A stretch of DNA of 64,000 nucleotides from Sinomonas humi (GCF_000802235.1 NZ_JTDL01000145.1:1-64000); one strand, 5' to 3'. Counted from the stretch's first letter, positions 25,742 to 34,340 are shown. Notes: generated from the sequence alone by a model not told the origin. Numbers and translations: made by a program.

Positions 25742-27360
25742 GCGGTGCCCACCTCCCTGCGCGGCACAGTCACGAGCGCGATCACGGCAATGACGGCCGC
25801 GATCCCCAGCATCCAGAATCCGCCGCTCCAGTCAGTGCCCGTGTCGGTGACAACAGGTGTGTGCGTGAACGGCGAGAGGTCCACGATCTTCTGGTCGAGG
25901 CCGACCATTCCGCCATACACACCGAGCACGACGCCGATTCCCAGGAGTGCCCAGCCTGCCGGGATGGTCGCGCGCGGCCACACGACGAAGACGACCGCGG
26001 GGACGGCGAGATAGATGAGCGCTGCCGGGAGCTGGGCGACTCCGGTCGCCCAGACGTCGCCGACGGCGGTCGACGTGTCGCCCGAGGCCACGAGCGAAAG
26101 CCATGCGCCGAGAGCCGTGAACGCCATCACGAGCACCACCGAGATCGCGCCGAGCCCCATGAAGCTTCCGAGCCAGCGGACGCGCCCAACCGGCTCGGAC
26201 AGCACGAACTCGGCGGTCCCCGCGGCTTCCTCCTGCCGCATCCGCAGGATGGCTTGGACGCCACAGGCGGCGGCGAGCACGCCCGCGATCTCGAAGAGCG
26301 CGGCCACGAGCAGCTGCGTCATCGAGGTGCCTTGCGCCTGGATCATTTCGCGCAGGGCAGCAGTGATCGAGGCGTTGCTGTTGAGGGTCGACTGGATGGC
26401 CGAGCCGAGCGACCCGGTGATGAGGCCGGTCGCGAAGCCTCCGGCGCACCATCCGATAATCGACCCCTGCTGGAGGCGCCACGCGAGGGCGAACGGTCCA
26501 CGCAGCCACGGCCGGGCCTCCCAGCGGCCCCGGCGCCCGACGAGGATACTCGCGCCCACATCGCGCCGCGACATAATGAGGACGACGACGGCGCCGCACA
26601 CCGTGGCGAGCCCCACCGGCAGCAGGAGCGGCCAGAGCTGGTTGCCCGTGTAGGCGAAGGTCTGCTGCCCCCACCCGATGGGCGAGATCCAGCTTGGCCA
26701 CGCGGCCGTGACCGTCATGCCGTCGGGGCTCACGCTGCCGGTTGCATCACCGAAGCCACGCAGCAGGTAGGCGACCATCACGAGCGTCGCCGAGATCCCG
26801 TTTGCGGCCCGCGACGTGCTGAAGAACTCGGCAGCGAGAAGCCCGACCCCGAGAAACGCGAGGCCAACAGCTCCGGTTGCGAGCCCGGCCACCACCGAGC
26901 CGGCCGGAGCGAGGCCGCCGCCCATGAACCCGAGCGCGACGGCCGCGGCGAGGACCAGATTCGCGACGATGCCGTGCAGCACGGTCGCGGCGAACGGAGC
27001 CCACCGGCCCGCTGCGGTGGCCGAGACGAGCTCCGCCCGCCCTGACTCCTCTTCGGCCCGCGTGTGCCGCACCGCCATGAACGTATTCATGAAGCCGGCC
27101 AGCAGCGCAAGGAACGTGAAGATCTCGAAGAACGTGAACGAATCGAGCCCCGGCCCTCGGGCCAGCCCGCGCAGTACGAGGATCGCGGGCGTCGCGGTCG
27201 CGAGCTTCAGGACCTGGGCGCGCGAGGCCTCGTCGCCGAACGTCTTCGTGATCGCTTCAACGGCGAACCACGCGAGCACACCGATAGAGAGCACCCAGCT
27301 GAGGAGCTGCCAGCGGTCCCGCCGGAGCCGCTGGCGGTAAAGGACCCAGACCGTAGGCAT
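25738..27360 (-). CDS. ABC-2 type multidrug/antibiotic exporter permease
   Basis: The 540-residue protein starts at the ATG at 27360 (MPTVWVLYRQRLRRDRWQLL). It has about 12 hydrophobic segments arranged as two similar halves, typical of single-chain permeases of the tetronasin/polyketide antibiotic exporter group. Motifs include MNTFMAVRHTRAEEESGRAELVSA and a repeat of it, ILRMRQEEAAGTAEFVLSEPVGRVRW. It pairs with the ATPase encoded immediately upstream (1-bp gap) to export a hydrophobic drug or antibiotic from the membrane. The substrate is unknown. Confidence 0.88.
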   Translation of the reverse strand: MPTVWVLYRQRLRRDRWQLLSWVLSIGVLAWFAVEAITKTFGDEASRAQVLKLATATPAILVLRGLARGPGLDSFTFFEIFTFLALLAGFMNTFMAVRHTRAEEESGRAELVSATAAGRWAPFAATVLHGIVANLVLAAAVALGFMGGGLAPAGSVVAGLATGAVGLAFLGVGLLAAEFFSTSRAANGISATLVMVAYLLRGFGDATGSVSPDGMTVTAAWPSWISPIGWGQQTFAYTGNQLWPLLLPVGLATVCGAVVVLIMSRRDVGASILVGRRGRWEARPWLRGPFALAWRLQQGSIIGWCAGGFATGLITGSLGSAIQSTLNSNASITAALREMIQAQGTSMTQLLVAALFEIAGVLAAACGVQAILRMRQEEAAGTAEFVLSEPVGRVRWLGSFMGLGAISVVLVMAFTALGAWLSLVASGDTSTAVGDVWATGVAQLPAALIYLAVPAVVFVVWPRATIPAGWALLGIGVVLGVYGGMVGLDQKIVDLSPFTHTPVVTDTGTDWSGGFWMLGIAAVIAVIALVTVPRREVGTA

Positions 27361-27361
27361 T

Positions 27362-28345
27362 TCAGGCTCCCGTCTTCGCAACGGTGCGATGACGACGGCG
27401 GTGCGGGGCGCCGTCGTGCGTAGGCTCCGGAGCGGCGGGGGCGACCTGGTCGCCGTAATGACGGAGGAAGAGTTCCTCGAGTGACGGCGGGGCCACGAGG
27501 AGACCCTTGACGCCGAGGCTGCCGAGAAGAGGCAGGACCTCGTGGACGCGGTCGGAATCGACGCCGAATTTGATCCGGCCTTCCGCAACGGCGAGGTCGT
27601 GGATCTGGCTGAGCGCGGCAAGCGCAGTCGTATCGACGCTGTCCTGCGCGAACGAAATCTCGGTGCGGGTGAGGTGACGCAGGGAATCGAGCGTGCCCCC
27701 GTCCACGATTCGTCCCGACCGGATAATGCTCACACGGTCGGCGAGCTGCTCGACCTCGGAGAGAATGTGGCTCGAGAGGAGCACGGAAGCGCCATTCTCA
27801 CGTGACAGGCGCCGCACCTCGCGCGTGAAGACCGCCTCCATGAGGGGGTCCAGGCCGCTCGTAGGCTCGTCGAGAAGGTAGACCTCGGCAGGCGTGACGA
27901 GGGCTGCGATGAGCGCAACCTTTTGTCGATTTCCCTTCGAGTACGCGCGGCCCTTCTTGCTCGGGTCGAAGTCGAAGAGCTCACAAAGCTGCTGCTTGCG
28001 CTCGCGGTACGCGGCGTCGTCCACCCCGCCGCGAAGCCTCGAGATGAGGTCGATCGCTTCGCCTCCGGAGAGGTTGGGCCAGATGCTCACGTCGCCGGGG
28101 ACGCTCGCCACACGACGGTGGAGTTCGACGGCGTCGCCCCACGGATCCTTCCCGAGGACGCTTGCGCTGCCGGATGACGCCCTCGCGAGCCCCAGGAGGA
28201 TGCGCAGCGTCGTGGACTTCCCCGCGCCATTGGGGCCGAGGAAGCCGTGGATTTCGCCCGCGTGGACCTCGAGGTCGAGGCCGTCGAGCGCCTTGACTGG
28301 GCCGAAGCTCTTGTGGAGGTCGGTCGTCTGGATGACGGTGTCCAT
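27362..28345 (-). CDS. ABC exporter ATP-binding protein (DrrA-like)
   Basis: The 327-residue protein has Walker A GPNGAGKST (residues 37-45), the signature YSKGNRQKVALIAALV, Walker B VYLLDEPTSGLDP and the H-loop SSHILSEVEQLADRV. The C-terminal extension (~residues 215-300) is typical of drug-resistance ATPases such as DrrA. It energises the downstream permease. The last ~20 residues are unusual: they are Arg/His/Pro-rich and are encoded by a palindromic element (27392-27417) like those elsewhere in the window. This suggests that the element changed the C-terminus. Confidence 0.92.
   Translation of the reverse strand: MDTVIQTTDLHKSFGPVKALDGLDLEVHAGEIHGFLGPNGAGKSTTLRILLGLARASSGSASVLGKDPWGDAVELHRRVASVPGDVSIWPNLSGGEAIDLISRLRGGVDDAAYRERKQQLCELFDFDPSKKGRAYSKGNRQKVALIAALVTPAEVYLLDEPTSGLDPLMEAVFTREVRRLSRENGASVLLSSHILSEVEQLADRVSIIRSGRIVDGGTLDSLRHLTRTEISFAQDSVDTTALAALSQIHDLAVAEGRIKFGVDSDRVHEVLPLLGSLGVKGLLVAPPSLEELFLRHYGDQVAPAAPEPTHDGAPHRRRHRTVAKTGA
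27392..27417. repeat. palindromic element in the 3' end of the ABC ATPase gene
   Basis: ACGACGGCG (27392-27400), an 8-nt loop and CGCCGTCGT (27409-27417): the same core palindrome as at 3023-3048 and 37534-37573, here translated as the end of the ATPase. Confidence 0.7.
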
Positions 28346-28365
28346 GCGCCCCAGTGTGCGCTGTT

Positions 28366-28381
28366 TTCACAAATTTGTGAA
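28366..28381. promoter_or_regulatory. candidate operator for the MarR/GbsR-type regulator
   Basis: TTCACAAATTTGTGAA is a perfect 16-bp palindrome 20 nt upstream of the exporter ATPase start, in a locally AT-rich patch. Size, symmetry and place fit an operator bound by the winged-helix regulator at the end of this operon. The remaining DNA to 28648 is gene-free and AT-rich, with a smaller palindrome CTTGTGACAAG near 28525. Confidence 0.6.
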
Positions 28382-28648
28382 TGTTCCGAAGGACCCTTGC
28401 GAGGACGGCCGCCGAGTGCTTCCCCCGGACGACGACGCCGGGTGCGGCACTGCAAAACCGTCGGGCGCATCCAGCGGGACGACGGGATGTGAAGGGAGGG
28501 TTGACGAAGCAGCTGTGGATATCTTGTGACAAGTTATTCGTTGAACCGAGAGTGTCAAATACATTTTCTAAATCCTCATTATCCGGTAAATTTCATCTCG
28601 TTGGATAAATTCAAGTCTCTTCGAAAGACTTGCGGGGAAGGGGAAATT

Positions 28649-29443
28649 ATGGGGGACAGCTCTGTCTTTTTTCGGGGCGCACGGTCAGGTCCAGTTCGTG
28701 CCGCTTTCGTATTTCTCGCGGTAGGAACTGTCCTGGCGAGTGCCGCCTGCAGTACGCCAGCCGCCGCGAGCAAGGCCGCTGCTGGAGCCAGCGCCTCAGC
28801 GACGGCCTCGCCGACTGCAACGTTTGCTTGCCCGTCGCCGGCTCCCACTGCGACGGTGACGGTAAAAGCGAGTTCAGCAGCAGACGCTGCTGCAGCGGGT
28901 TCGATCACTGAGTCGGCCACGGCGGCCGATCCCTGCCCGACGTCGACGATGAATGTTGTCGTTGCTCTCTATGCCGATGGCGATTCGTGCGTCACTGTCG
29001 GAAGCCGTTACACCCTTGCGGGAGCTGACCTGACGTGTGAGGAGGTCTCGTCGGGGAAGGACGTCTGGATGGCCAAGGCTGCGGCGGATGCATTGGAGGC
29101 GAAGAAGAAAGCTGACGCCGCGGCTGCACAGCAGGCCGCCCAGCAGGCCGCCCAGCAGCAGGCTGCTCAGCAGGCCGCCCAGCAGCAGGCTGCTCAGCAG
29201 GCCGCCCAGCAGCAGGCCGCACAGCAGGCCGCCCAGCAGCAAGCGGCCCAGCAGCAAGCCGCCGAACAGCAAGCCCAGCAGCAGGCTCAGGCCCAACAGC
29301 AAGCGCAGCCCCAGGCGCCGGCCAGTGTCTACTACGCCAACTGCACTGCGGCGAGGGCCGCGGGCGCTGCTCCGATCTATCGCGGACAACCCGGATATCG
29401 CCCGGCCTTAGACCGCGACGGAGATGGGATTGCATGCGAGTAA
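28649..29443 (+). CDS. exported protein with Gln/Ala repeat and Excalibur calcium-binding domain
   Basis: The 264-residue protein starts at the ATG at 28649 after GGGGAAGGGG. A hydrophobic export signal ends at ASAAC (Cys34), a weak lipobox. A Ser/Thr/Ala-rich region follows (~35-100). Residues ~100-145 form a small Cys-containing domain (YADGDSCVTVGSRYTLAGADLTCEE), reminiscent of LysM spacing. A low-complexity stretch of AAQQ and AAQQQ repeats spans ~155-220. The C-terminal Excalibur domain has YYANCTAARAAGAAP and the DRDGDGIACE calcium loop. The coiled Gln/Ala region may span the cell wall. A cell-envelope role is inferred; there is no enzyme motif. Confidence 0.85.
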   Translation: MGDSSVFFRGARSGPVRAAFVFLAVGTVLASAACSTPAAASKAAAGASASATASPTATFACPSPAPTATVTVKASSAADAAAAGSITESATAADPCPTSTMNVVVALYADGDSCVTVGSRYTLAGADLTCEEVSSGKDVWMAKAAADALEAKKKADAAAAQQAAQQAAQQQAAQQAAQQQAAQQAAQQQAAQQAAQQQAAQQQAAEQQAQQQAQAQQQAQPQAPASVYYANCTAARAAGAAPIYRGQPGYRPALDRDGDGIACE

Positions 29444-29463
29444 AGCGAGCAACCCCGTTCGCG

Positions 29464-29500
29464 GGCAGGGGCGTCGGCACTCGGTGCCGGCGCCCCTGCC
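29464..29500. terminator. hairpin terminator between convergent genes
   Basis: GGCAGGGGCG-t-CGGCAC, loop TCG, GTGCCG-g-CGCCCCTGCC forms a 16-bp stem with one internal mismatch. It lies between the stops at 29443 (+) and 29513 (-) and can serve both. Confidence 0.7.
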
Positions 29501-29512
29501 GCGGCGGGTGAC

Positions 29513-29860
29513 TCACTTCGGCGGCAGCGAGCTCGCGTACTCGACGCCGACCTGAACCCAGCGCCGCAGGTCGTCGTCGGAAGCGACGGCTTCCGGGGAG
29601 ACCCGCAGCCAGCCGTCCATGGGCCGCCCGCGCATGACGGCGAGTTCGACGCCGGGATGCGAGCAGAGCTCATCGCTCGCCTCGGGATCGGCGCGGAGGA
29701 GCATGCCGCCCTGCCCGCTAGCGCTCACGGCCATGTTCCCGCCGATCAGGAAGGCGAGCCCGCCGAACATCTTCTTCTCAGTGAAGCCAGCCGTGCCGGC
29801 CAGAACCTGGCCGGCCAAAACGCTGCGGATCCTGCCAGCGAGCTCCTCGTCGAATGCCAC
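29513..29860 (-). CDS. TfoX N-terminal domain protein
   Basis: The 115-residue protein starts at the GTG at 29860, which has GGAAGGA 6-8 nt upstream; the frame further upstream lacks family similarity. Motifs KKMFGGLAFLIGGNMAVSASGQGGMLLRADPE and RPMDGWLRVSPE (location cues) match stand-alone TfoX-N domains. In Proteobacteria TfoX/Sxy regulates competence; the short actinobacterial versions have no proven function. No competence genes are nearby. Confidence 0.85.
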   Translation of the reverse strand: MAFDEELAGRIRSVLAGQVLAGTAGFTEKKMFGGLAFLIGGNMAVSASGQGGMLLRADPEASDELCSHPGVELAVMRGRPMDGWLRVSPEAVASDDDLRRWVQVGVEYASSLPPK

Positions 29861-29943
29861 GATTCCATCCTTCCAACCCGCCGGTTGCGGGGGCAAGCAA
29901 CTGGGTATGGGAACGGGTGGAACAAACGAGACCTGGAGGCGCA

Positions 29944-30828
29944 ATGAGCATGTCAGTGGCAGTCCTTGGAACGGGAATCATGGGCAGCGGGATGGCGAAG
30001 AACCTCATCAAGGCGGGGTTCGACGTCACGGTTTGGAACCGCCACCGCGAGAAGGCCGAGCCGCTCGCGGAAGCAGGTGCGAAGATCGCCGGCGACCCGA
30101 AGGACGCAGTCGCGGAGGCCGACGTCGTCCTCACCATGCTCTTCGACACCGACGCTGTGGAAGGCGTCATGGGGGAGGCGCTCCCCGCAATGCGCGAGGA
30201 TGCGGTCTGGATCCAGAGCAGCACCGTCGGCCTGCCCGGCGTCGCCCGGCTCGCCGAGCGTGCGGGCTATCAGGGGATCGCGTTTGTGGACGCGCCCGTG
30301 CTCGGTACGAAGCAGCCGGCCGAGGAGGGGAAGCTCCTCGTGCTCGCGGGCGGTCCCGAGGATCTGCGAGAGAGAGTCCAGCCGGTCTTCGACGCGATCG
30401 GTTCGAAGACCGTCTGGGTCGGGGAGCTGCCCGGCGACGGGCACAAGCTCAAGCTCGTCGCCAACTCGTGGGTGCTCTCGATCGTCGGAGCGACCGCCCA
30501 GGCGATCGACCTCATGAAGCGTTTTGGCCTCGATCCGCAGCTGTACCTCGACACGATCGCGGGCGGAGTGACGGACTGCGCCTATGCCCAGCTGAAGGGC
30601 AAGGCGATGATTGCGGGCGAGTTCCCGCCGTCGTTCCCGCTCACCGGCGCCGCCAAGGACGCGCAGCTCATCGCGGAGGCGATGGACCACGTCGGGACCC
30701 GGCCGGTGATCATGGAGGCCCTCGCCGCCCAGTTCCGGGACGCGATCGACGGCGGCCACGGCTCTGAGGACATGGCGTCCGTCATCGCCGCGTTCGACGG
30801 CGGCGGTCAGGACCGCGCGAGCCTGTAG
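29944..30828 (+). CDS. NAD(P)-dependent 3-hydroxyisobutyrate dehydrogenase-like reductase
   Basis: The 294-residue protein starts at the ATG at 29944 after TGGAGG. A Rossmann motif LGTGIMGSGMAKNLIKAG binds the nucleotide. The substrate motif is FVDAPVLGTKQPAEEGKLLVLAGG, and catalytic Lys is in GDGHKLKLVANSW, the beta-hydroxyacid dehydrogenase signature. The family includes tartronate semialdehyde, 3-hydroxyisobutyrate and glyoxylate reductases; this one is closest in style to the glyoxylate/succinic semialdehyde reductase-like subgroup, but the substrate is not certain. Its 3' end overlaps the convergent gene by 22 bp. Confidence 0.9.
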   Translation: MSMSVAVLGTGIMGSGMAKNLIKAGFDVTVWNRHREKAEPLAEAGAKIAGDPKDAVAEADVVLTMLFDTDAVEGVMGEALPAMREDAVWIQSSTVGLPGVARLAERAGYQGIAFVDAPVLGTKQPAEEGKLLVLAGGPEDLRERVQPVFDAIGSKTVWVGELPGDGHKLKLVANSWVLSIVGATAQAIDLMKRFGLDPQLYLDTIAGGVTDCAYAQLKGKAMIAGEFPPSFPLTGAAKDAQLIAEAMDHVGTRPVIMEALAAQFRDAIDGGHGSEDMASVIAAFDGGGQDRASL

Positions 30829-31478
30829 GAGTGTTCGCGGAGCCGGCGCGTCCATTCGTACGTGCCGGCGCTCGGCAGGACGCTCAGGATCGGGTCGAAG
30901 CGGAGGGCCGTGTCCTGAACGCGGCCCTCGGCGTCGAGATCTGGTGCGAGGGTCAGCGAGCCGAACCTGCGCCAGGGCCCCAGCGGACTGGCCCAGAAGA
31001 GGTCGAGCTCCCACACAGCGTCAGGCCTGATGCGGCCGGGTGCCCCGGGGTCCGCGCTCGTCGTCTTCGCGCCGATCAGCACCGCGCCCGCTCGGCCGCG
31101 GTAGGGCATGAGCGAGGTGAGCCGCGCGGCCCCCGCCGTTCGATGCCACGTCAGCGCGAATCTTTCTGGAACGCGCCAGCCGGTCGAAGCGAGCAGGACA
31201 TCGCCGTCGCCGTCGTCCGTGTGCACACGGATGGCGAGCCCGATGATGTCAGGCCAGGAAATCGGGACGCCGAGGGAGCGTGAGAGCCGGGCAGTGACGG
31301 CATTCGTGCCGGCCGTGTCAAGGAATTCAATGCCCGACGCCGCCCCGCCGCCTATGCGTTCAAGCGTCCCCTTGAGCAGAACTCCCTGGGGATGGATGGG
31401 CCGGCGAGGCCGATATGTCTTGAGAACGTCGAAGGCGGCGGCGAATAGCTGTCCGAAGGAATCGGTCGGATGCATCAC
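30807..31478 (-). CDS. conserved hypothetical protein, distantly catalase-like
   Basis: The 223-residue protein has the pattern IHPQGVLLKGTLERIGG, VTARLSRSLGVPISWPDIIGLAIRV and DVLLASTGW. From memory this resembles a group of actinobacterial proteins distantly related to the catalase fold (His followed by G-x-x-x-x-G and a SRS...P...D..G.A.R block). It is far shorter than true catalases and no haem-binding Tyr motif is clear. The alternative is a phosphodiesterase-like annotation used for some relatives. The two adjacent Met codons leave a choice of start of one residue. Confidence 0.65.
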   Translation of the reverse strand: MMHPTDSFGQLFAAAFDVLKTYRPRRPIHPQGVLLKGTLERIGGGAASGIEFLDTAGTNAVTARLSRSLGVPISWPDIIGLAIRVHTDDGDGDVLLASTGWRVPERFALTWHRTAGAARLTSLMPYRGRAGAVLIGAKTTSADPGAPGRIRPDAVWELDLFWASPLGPWRRFGSLTLAPDLDAEGRVQDTALRFDPILSVLPSAGTYEWTRRLREHSYRLARS

Positions 31479-31555
31479 CCCTTGGAGTCTGCCAAAGACG
31501 AGCCGCTTGTCATAGGGTCCGTCCCGCCTTTCGTGTGGGGCCTAGGGTTGGGGTC

Positions 31556-32686
31556 ATGAGCATCTCCCGCACCATCCGCGGTGCCGTCCTGAACGCGATG
31601 GGCGCAGAAGCGCCGTACGCCGAGAGCCGCCCCATCACCATTGACGAGCTCGAGCTCGCGGGCCCAGGTCCGGGCGAGCTTCTGGTCCGGATCGAAGCGG
31701 CGGGGCTGTGCCATTCGGATCTGTCGGTCGTGAACGGCTCGCGTCCTCGCCCGCTGCCGATGCTGCTCGGGCACGAGGCCGCAGGAATCGTCGAGGAGGT
31801 CGGTCCTGGCGTTGAGTCTGTGCGTGTGGGCCAGCGAGTGGTCATGACCTTCCTGCCCCGGTGCGGCGAATGCGCGGCGTGCCGCACCGAGGGGCGCTTG
31901 CCGTGTTCGGCAGGCAGCGCCTCCAACGGGGCCGGGACCCTCCTGACCGGAACGCGGCACCTCACGAGAGGCGGCGAGCCCGTCGCCCACCACCTCGGCG
32001 TCTCCGGCTTCGCGACGTACTCCGTCGTCGACGAGCGTTCGGTCGTCCCCGTGGGCGACGACGTCCCGCCAACCCTCGCTGCCCTGCTGGGTTGCGCCGT
32101 GCTCACTGGCGGCGGCGCTCTGCTCAACGCGGGGAGGATCACCGCGGAGACGAGCGTCGCCGTCGTCGGCCTCGGCGGAGTGGGCATGGCCGGGCTCCTG
32201 ACCGCCATCGCGACTGGGTGCCGCGTCGTCGCCGTTGACGCGCAGGAGTCCAAGCTGACGACAGCGCGCGAGTGGGGAGCGTCGGAGGCGTGGACCCCCG
32301 AGGAGGCGGTCGAGCGGGGTGTCGAGGCGGATGTCGTGCTGGAGGCCGTCGGGCACCCGCGGGCGTTCGAGACGGCGTTCCGACTCCTTGGCCTGGGCGG
32401 AACGCTCGTGACGATTGGCCTGCCCGCGCCAGGTGCGACTGCGACCATCGAGCCGCTCCAGCTGACCTCACGCGCCCAGATGATTGTGGGGAGCTACCTG
32501 GGCTCGGCTGTGCCGAAGCGCGACATTCCCGTGTTCGAGGGACTTTGGCGAGAGGGCCGGCTGCCGCTCGAGCGGCTCGTCTCGCGGGAGATCGGCCTCG
32601 AGGAGATCAACGAGGGCATGGATGCTCTGGCTTCAGGTCAGGTGATCCGGCAGGTGGTGACGTTCGACGGCGGAGGGCTGGGCTAG
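31556..32686 (+). CDS. zinc-dependent alcohol dehydrogenase (MDR family)
   Basis: The 376-residue protein from the ATG at 31556 has the catalytic zinc ligands Cys in AAGLCHSDLSVV and His in LLGHEAAGIVEEVGPGV. The structural zinc lobe is CGECAACRTEGRLPC, and the nucleotide-binding motif is VVGLGGVGMAG. These place it with class III-like long-chain alcohol dehydrogenases; the order fits mycothiol/aldehyde-linked or aryl-alcohol enzymes but the substrate is not resolved. A TAGGGT hexamer ends 7 nt before the ATG, so the mRNA may be leaderless. It is transcribed divergently from the 30807-31478 gene. Confidence 0.92.
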   Translation: MSISRTIRGAVLNAMGAEAPYAESRPITIDELELAGPGPGELLVRIEAAGLCHSDLSVVNGSRPRPLPMLLGHEAAGIVEEVGPGVESVRVGQRVVMTFLPRCGECAACRTEGRLPCSAGSASNGAGTLLTGTRHLTRGGEPVAHHLGVSGFATYSVVDERSVVPVGDDVPPTLAALLGCAVLTGGGALLNAGRITAETSVAVVGLGGVGMAGLLTAIATGCRVVAVDAQESKLTTAREWGASEAWTPEEAVERGVEADVVLEAVGHPRAFETAFRLLGLGGTLVTIGLPAPGATATIEPLQLTSRAQMIVGSYLGSAVPKRDIPVFEGLWREGRLPLERLVSREIGLEEINEGMDALASGQVIRQVVTFDGGGLG

Positions 32687-32729
32687 TCGGCGAGACGCCT
32701 TACCGCATTCTTAGACCTCGACAAGCGAC

Positions 32730-32927
32730 CTAACCAGCGCTTTTACGTTTTCCGAAGGTTGCCCAAAGGATCAGCCCCAGCAGCGGAGCTGTCCAGATGA
32801 GTGCAATCCACAGGATTTTGGATTGCGAGTTCTGCCAGCTCTCCAGAATGCTTGTTGTCACCTTGAAGAGGATGGCACACCATATCAGGAAAATTGTGAC
32901 GAGGAAGGCAGCTTCGACTCCGCCCAT
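32730..32927 (-). CDS. small membrane protein, phospholipase D N-terminal (PLDc_N) type
   Basis: The 65-residue protein has a first hydrophobic helix (VEAAFLVTIFLIWCAILFKV) and a second one containing SKILWIALIWTAPLLGLILW followed by the basic end FGKRK. The WxxLxxxxPxxGxxxW-like second helix is the PLDc_N pattern, found alone in many small membrane proteins. A GAAGGA site precedes the ATG. It lies 4 bp after the stop of the gene at 32932-33117, so the two are co-transcribed. Function unknown. Confidence 0.75.
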   Translation of the reverse strand: MGGVEAAFLVTIFLIWCAILFKVTTSILESWQNSQSKILWIALIWTAPLLGLILWATFGKRKSAG

Positions 32928-32931
32928 CGCC

Positions 32932-33117
32932 TCAACTAGTCCTTCCAGTCGAATTAGTCAGCGGCTCTCGACGCCGCTTCTGATACAGAATTAGCGCGTT
33001 GAGAACGGCGAGCATGCAGGCCACGAACTGCAGGATTCCCAGCATGATGTGGGAACTAAGGCTCAACACGCCGGATGCGAGCATGAGCAGTGCCGCGATC
33101 AGGTTAAGGGCAATCAT
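32932..33117 (-). CDS. small two-helix membrane protein
   Basis: The 61-residue protein consists of two hydrophobic helices (LNLIAALLMLASGVLSL and GILQFVACMLAVLNALILY) followed by a basic tail YQKRRREPL. No family is recognised. It immediately precedes the PLDc_N-type gene and diverges from the NERD gene, leaving only ~40 bp between the two starts. Confidence 0.6.
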   Translation of the reverse strand: MIALNLIAALLMLASGVLSLSSHIMLGILQFVACMLAVLNALILYQKRRREPLTNSTGRTS

Positions 33118-33156
33118 GCTCGACCCTAACCTCGAGCCGGTCCACGCAGAGGACGC

Positions 33157-34266
33157 TTGCCCGTGATCTCAGTGGCGAAAGCTTCAGGCTTCCGTATTGC
33201 ACCCGTGCGGTCCCTGTGTAAGGGGATTTCGGTTCGGCTTCGCCGACGCTATCTGCTTCTCTGGCGGAACTTGCAGGGAAGGCCTAAACTCGCCTACCAC
33301 AGGCTTATTTGGGGGTGCAGCGTGGCTTACGACGCGTGGGCAATGGCTCGTAACGGGATCCAACCGATGAATTGGGCTTGGTATAGAGCGTTCGGCGGCG
33401 CGCATTTCAACGCGACTCCAGATGTGAAGAGAGCGAATCGGAAGATCGTCATGGTAACCGTCGCCCTTATGGCGGTGGACGTGCTTGCTGTCGCGGCGGG
33501 AAACGTCTGCATCTACTCGCTGGCGGTTCTGACGCATACGAGCCTCACGGCGTGGAGTCTCCTCACTCTGCTCGTCTTCCTGACAGGACTCGTCGCATTC
33601 ATCCGGATTCCGATCCGTGGTTCCCATAGAGTACGGGCGAACTACACGGCAGCTGCTAAAGCAGCCCGGGATGCGAGAGTCTTCGGCATCCCAGGGGGCG
33701 TTCGATCAGCGGCTGCACGGTTCGGGGCAGGGAAGGTGGAGGCTGGCGCTCAGGGCGAGGAGAGCACTGCCGCGCTATTGGAATTGCTGCTGGGAATTCC
33801 GGGCACGGCCGTTTTCCACGGACTCCAATTTCCCGGAAGCCCCGACGCCGACGTGGATCATGCTGTCTCCCACGGCAATACCGTCTTCCTGCTCGATTCC
33901 AAGCTCCTGCGCTGGGGGACCTACGAATGGCGGTCGATGGGGGACCGCGACCTTATTGTCCGATCGGACGGCTACGGGGCCCCGCGTTCTAACGCGATGC
34001 ACGTCGCCGCGGCCGGTTACCGCTACCTTCTTGGCCCTGATGTCGAGGTGATACCCGTCGTCATGATCCACGGCAGGAACACCTCGGTGGGGCCGTTCAG
34101 CATTTCCAAGCACGGTGTTCACATGGCCACCGCGGAGCAGGCCATGGAGCGGATCGGCGATACTTTCGCCTTCGCACTCGAATTCTGGCAGGACAACCCT
34201 TCGGTCCGTGCTGCATTGGCGAGCAAGCTCAAGACGTTCGGGGGAGCGGAGCAGAGCCCCACGTAG
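33157..34266 (+). CDS. membrane-anchored NERD-domain protein
   Basis: The frame gives up to 369 residues. Two hydrophobic helices (IVMVTVALMAVDVLAVAAG and WSLLTLLVFLTGLVAFI) precede a C-terminal NERD nuclease-related domain: AGAQGEESTAALLELL (the Gly-Glu), HGLQFPGSPDADVDHAVSHGNTVFLLDSKLL (the Asp-His and Asp-x-Lys). These are the PD-(D/E)XK-like core residues. NERD proteins are suspected to process DNA; the activity is unproven. The start is uncertain: TTG 33157, GTG 33163 and GTG 33322 (after GGGGG) are in frame, and a TAAACT -10-like box at 33285 would favour 33322. Confidence 0.75.
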   Translation: MPVISVAKASGFRIAPVRSLCKGISVRLRRRYLLLWRNLQGRPKLAYHRLIWGCSVAYDAWAMARNGIQPMNWAWYRAFGGAHFNATPDVKRANRKIVMVTVALMAVDVLAVAAGNVCIYSLAVLTHTSLTAWSLLTLLVFLTGLVAFIRIPIRGSHRVRANYTAAAKAARDARVFGIPGGVRSAAARFGAGKVEAGAQGEESTAALLELLLGIPGTAVFHGLQFPGSPDADVDHAVSHGNTVFLLDSKLLRWGTYEWRSMGDRDLIVRSDGYGAPRSNAMHVAAAGYRYLLGPDVEVIPVVMIHGRNTSVGPFSISKHGVHMATAEQAMERIGDTFAFALEFWQDNPSVRAALASKLKTFGGAEQSPT

Positions 34267-34310
34267 ACCGAAGGCTCACACCCACGGAGACCGGATTGGA
34301 GCCGGGCCAG

Positions 34311-34340
34311 GGAGGAGGAGTAGCCGCCTACTCCTCCTCC
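34311..34340. terminator. perfect 13-bp hairpin covering a gene's last codons
   Basis: GGAGGAGGAGTAG, loop CCGC, CTACTCCTCCTCC. The right arm is the Glu-Glu-Glu-stop end of the minus-strand gene (34328-34696) and the left arm mirrors it. It lies between convergent stops (34266 and 34328) and could end both transcripts. Confidence 0.65.

Noticed and set aside
25861-27045. 394-residue plus-strand frame opposite the ABC permease
   Set aside because: Highly charged, no domain, exact shadow of the permease gene.
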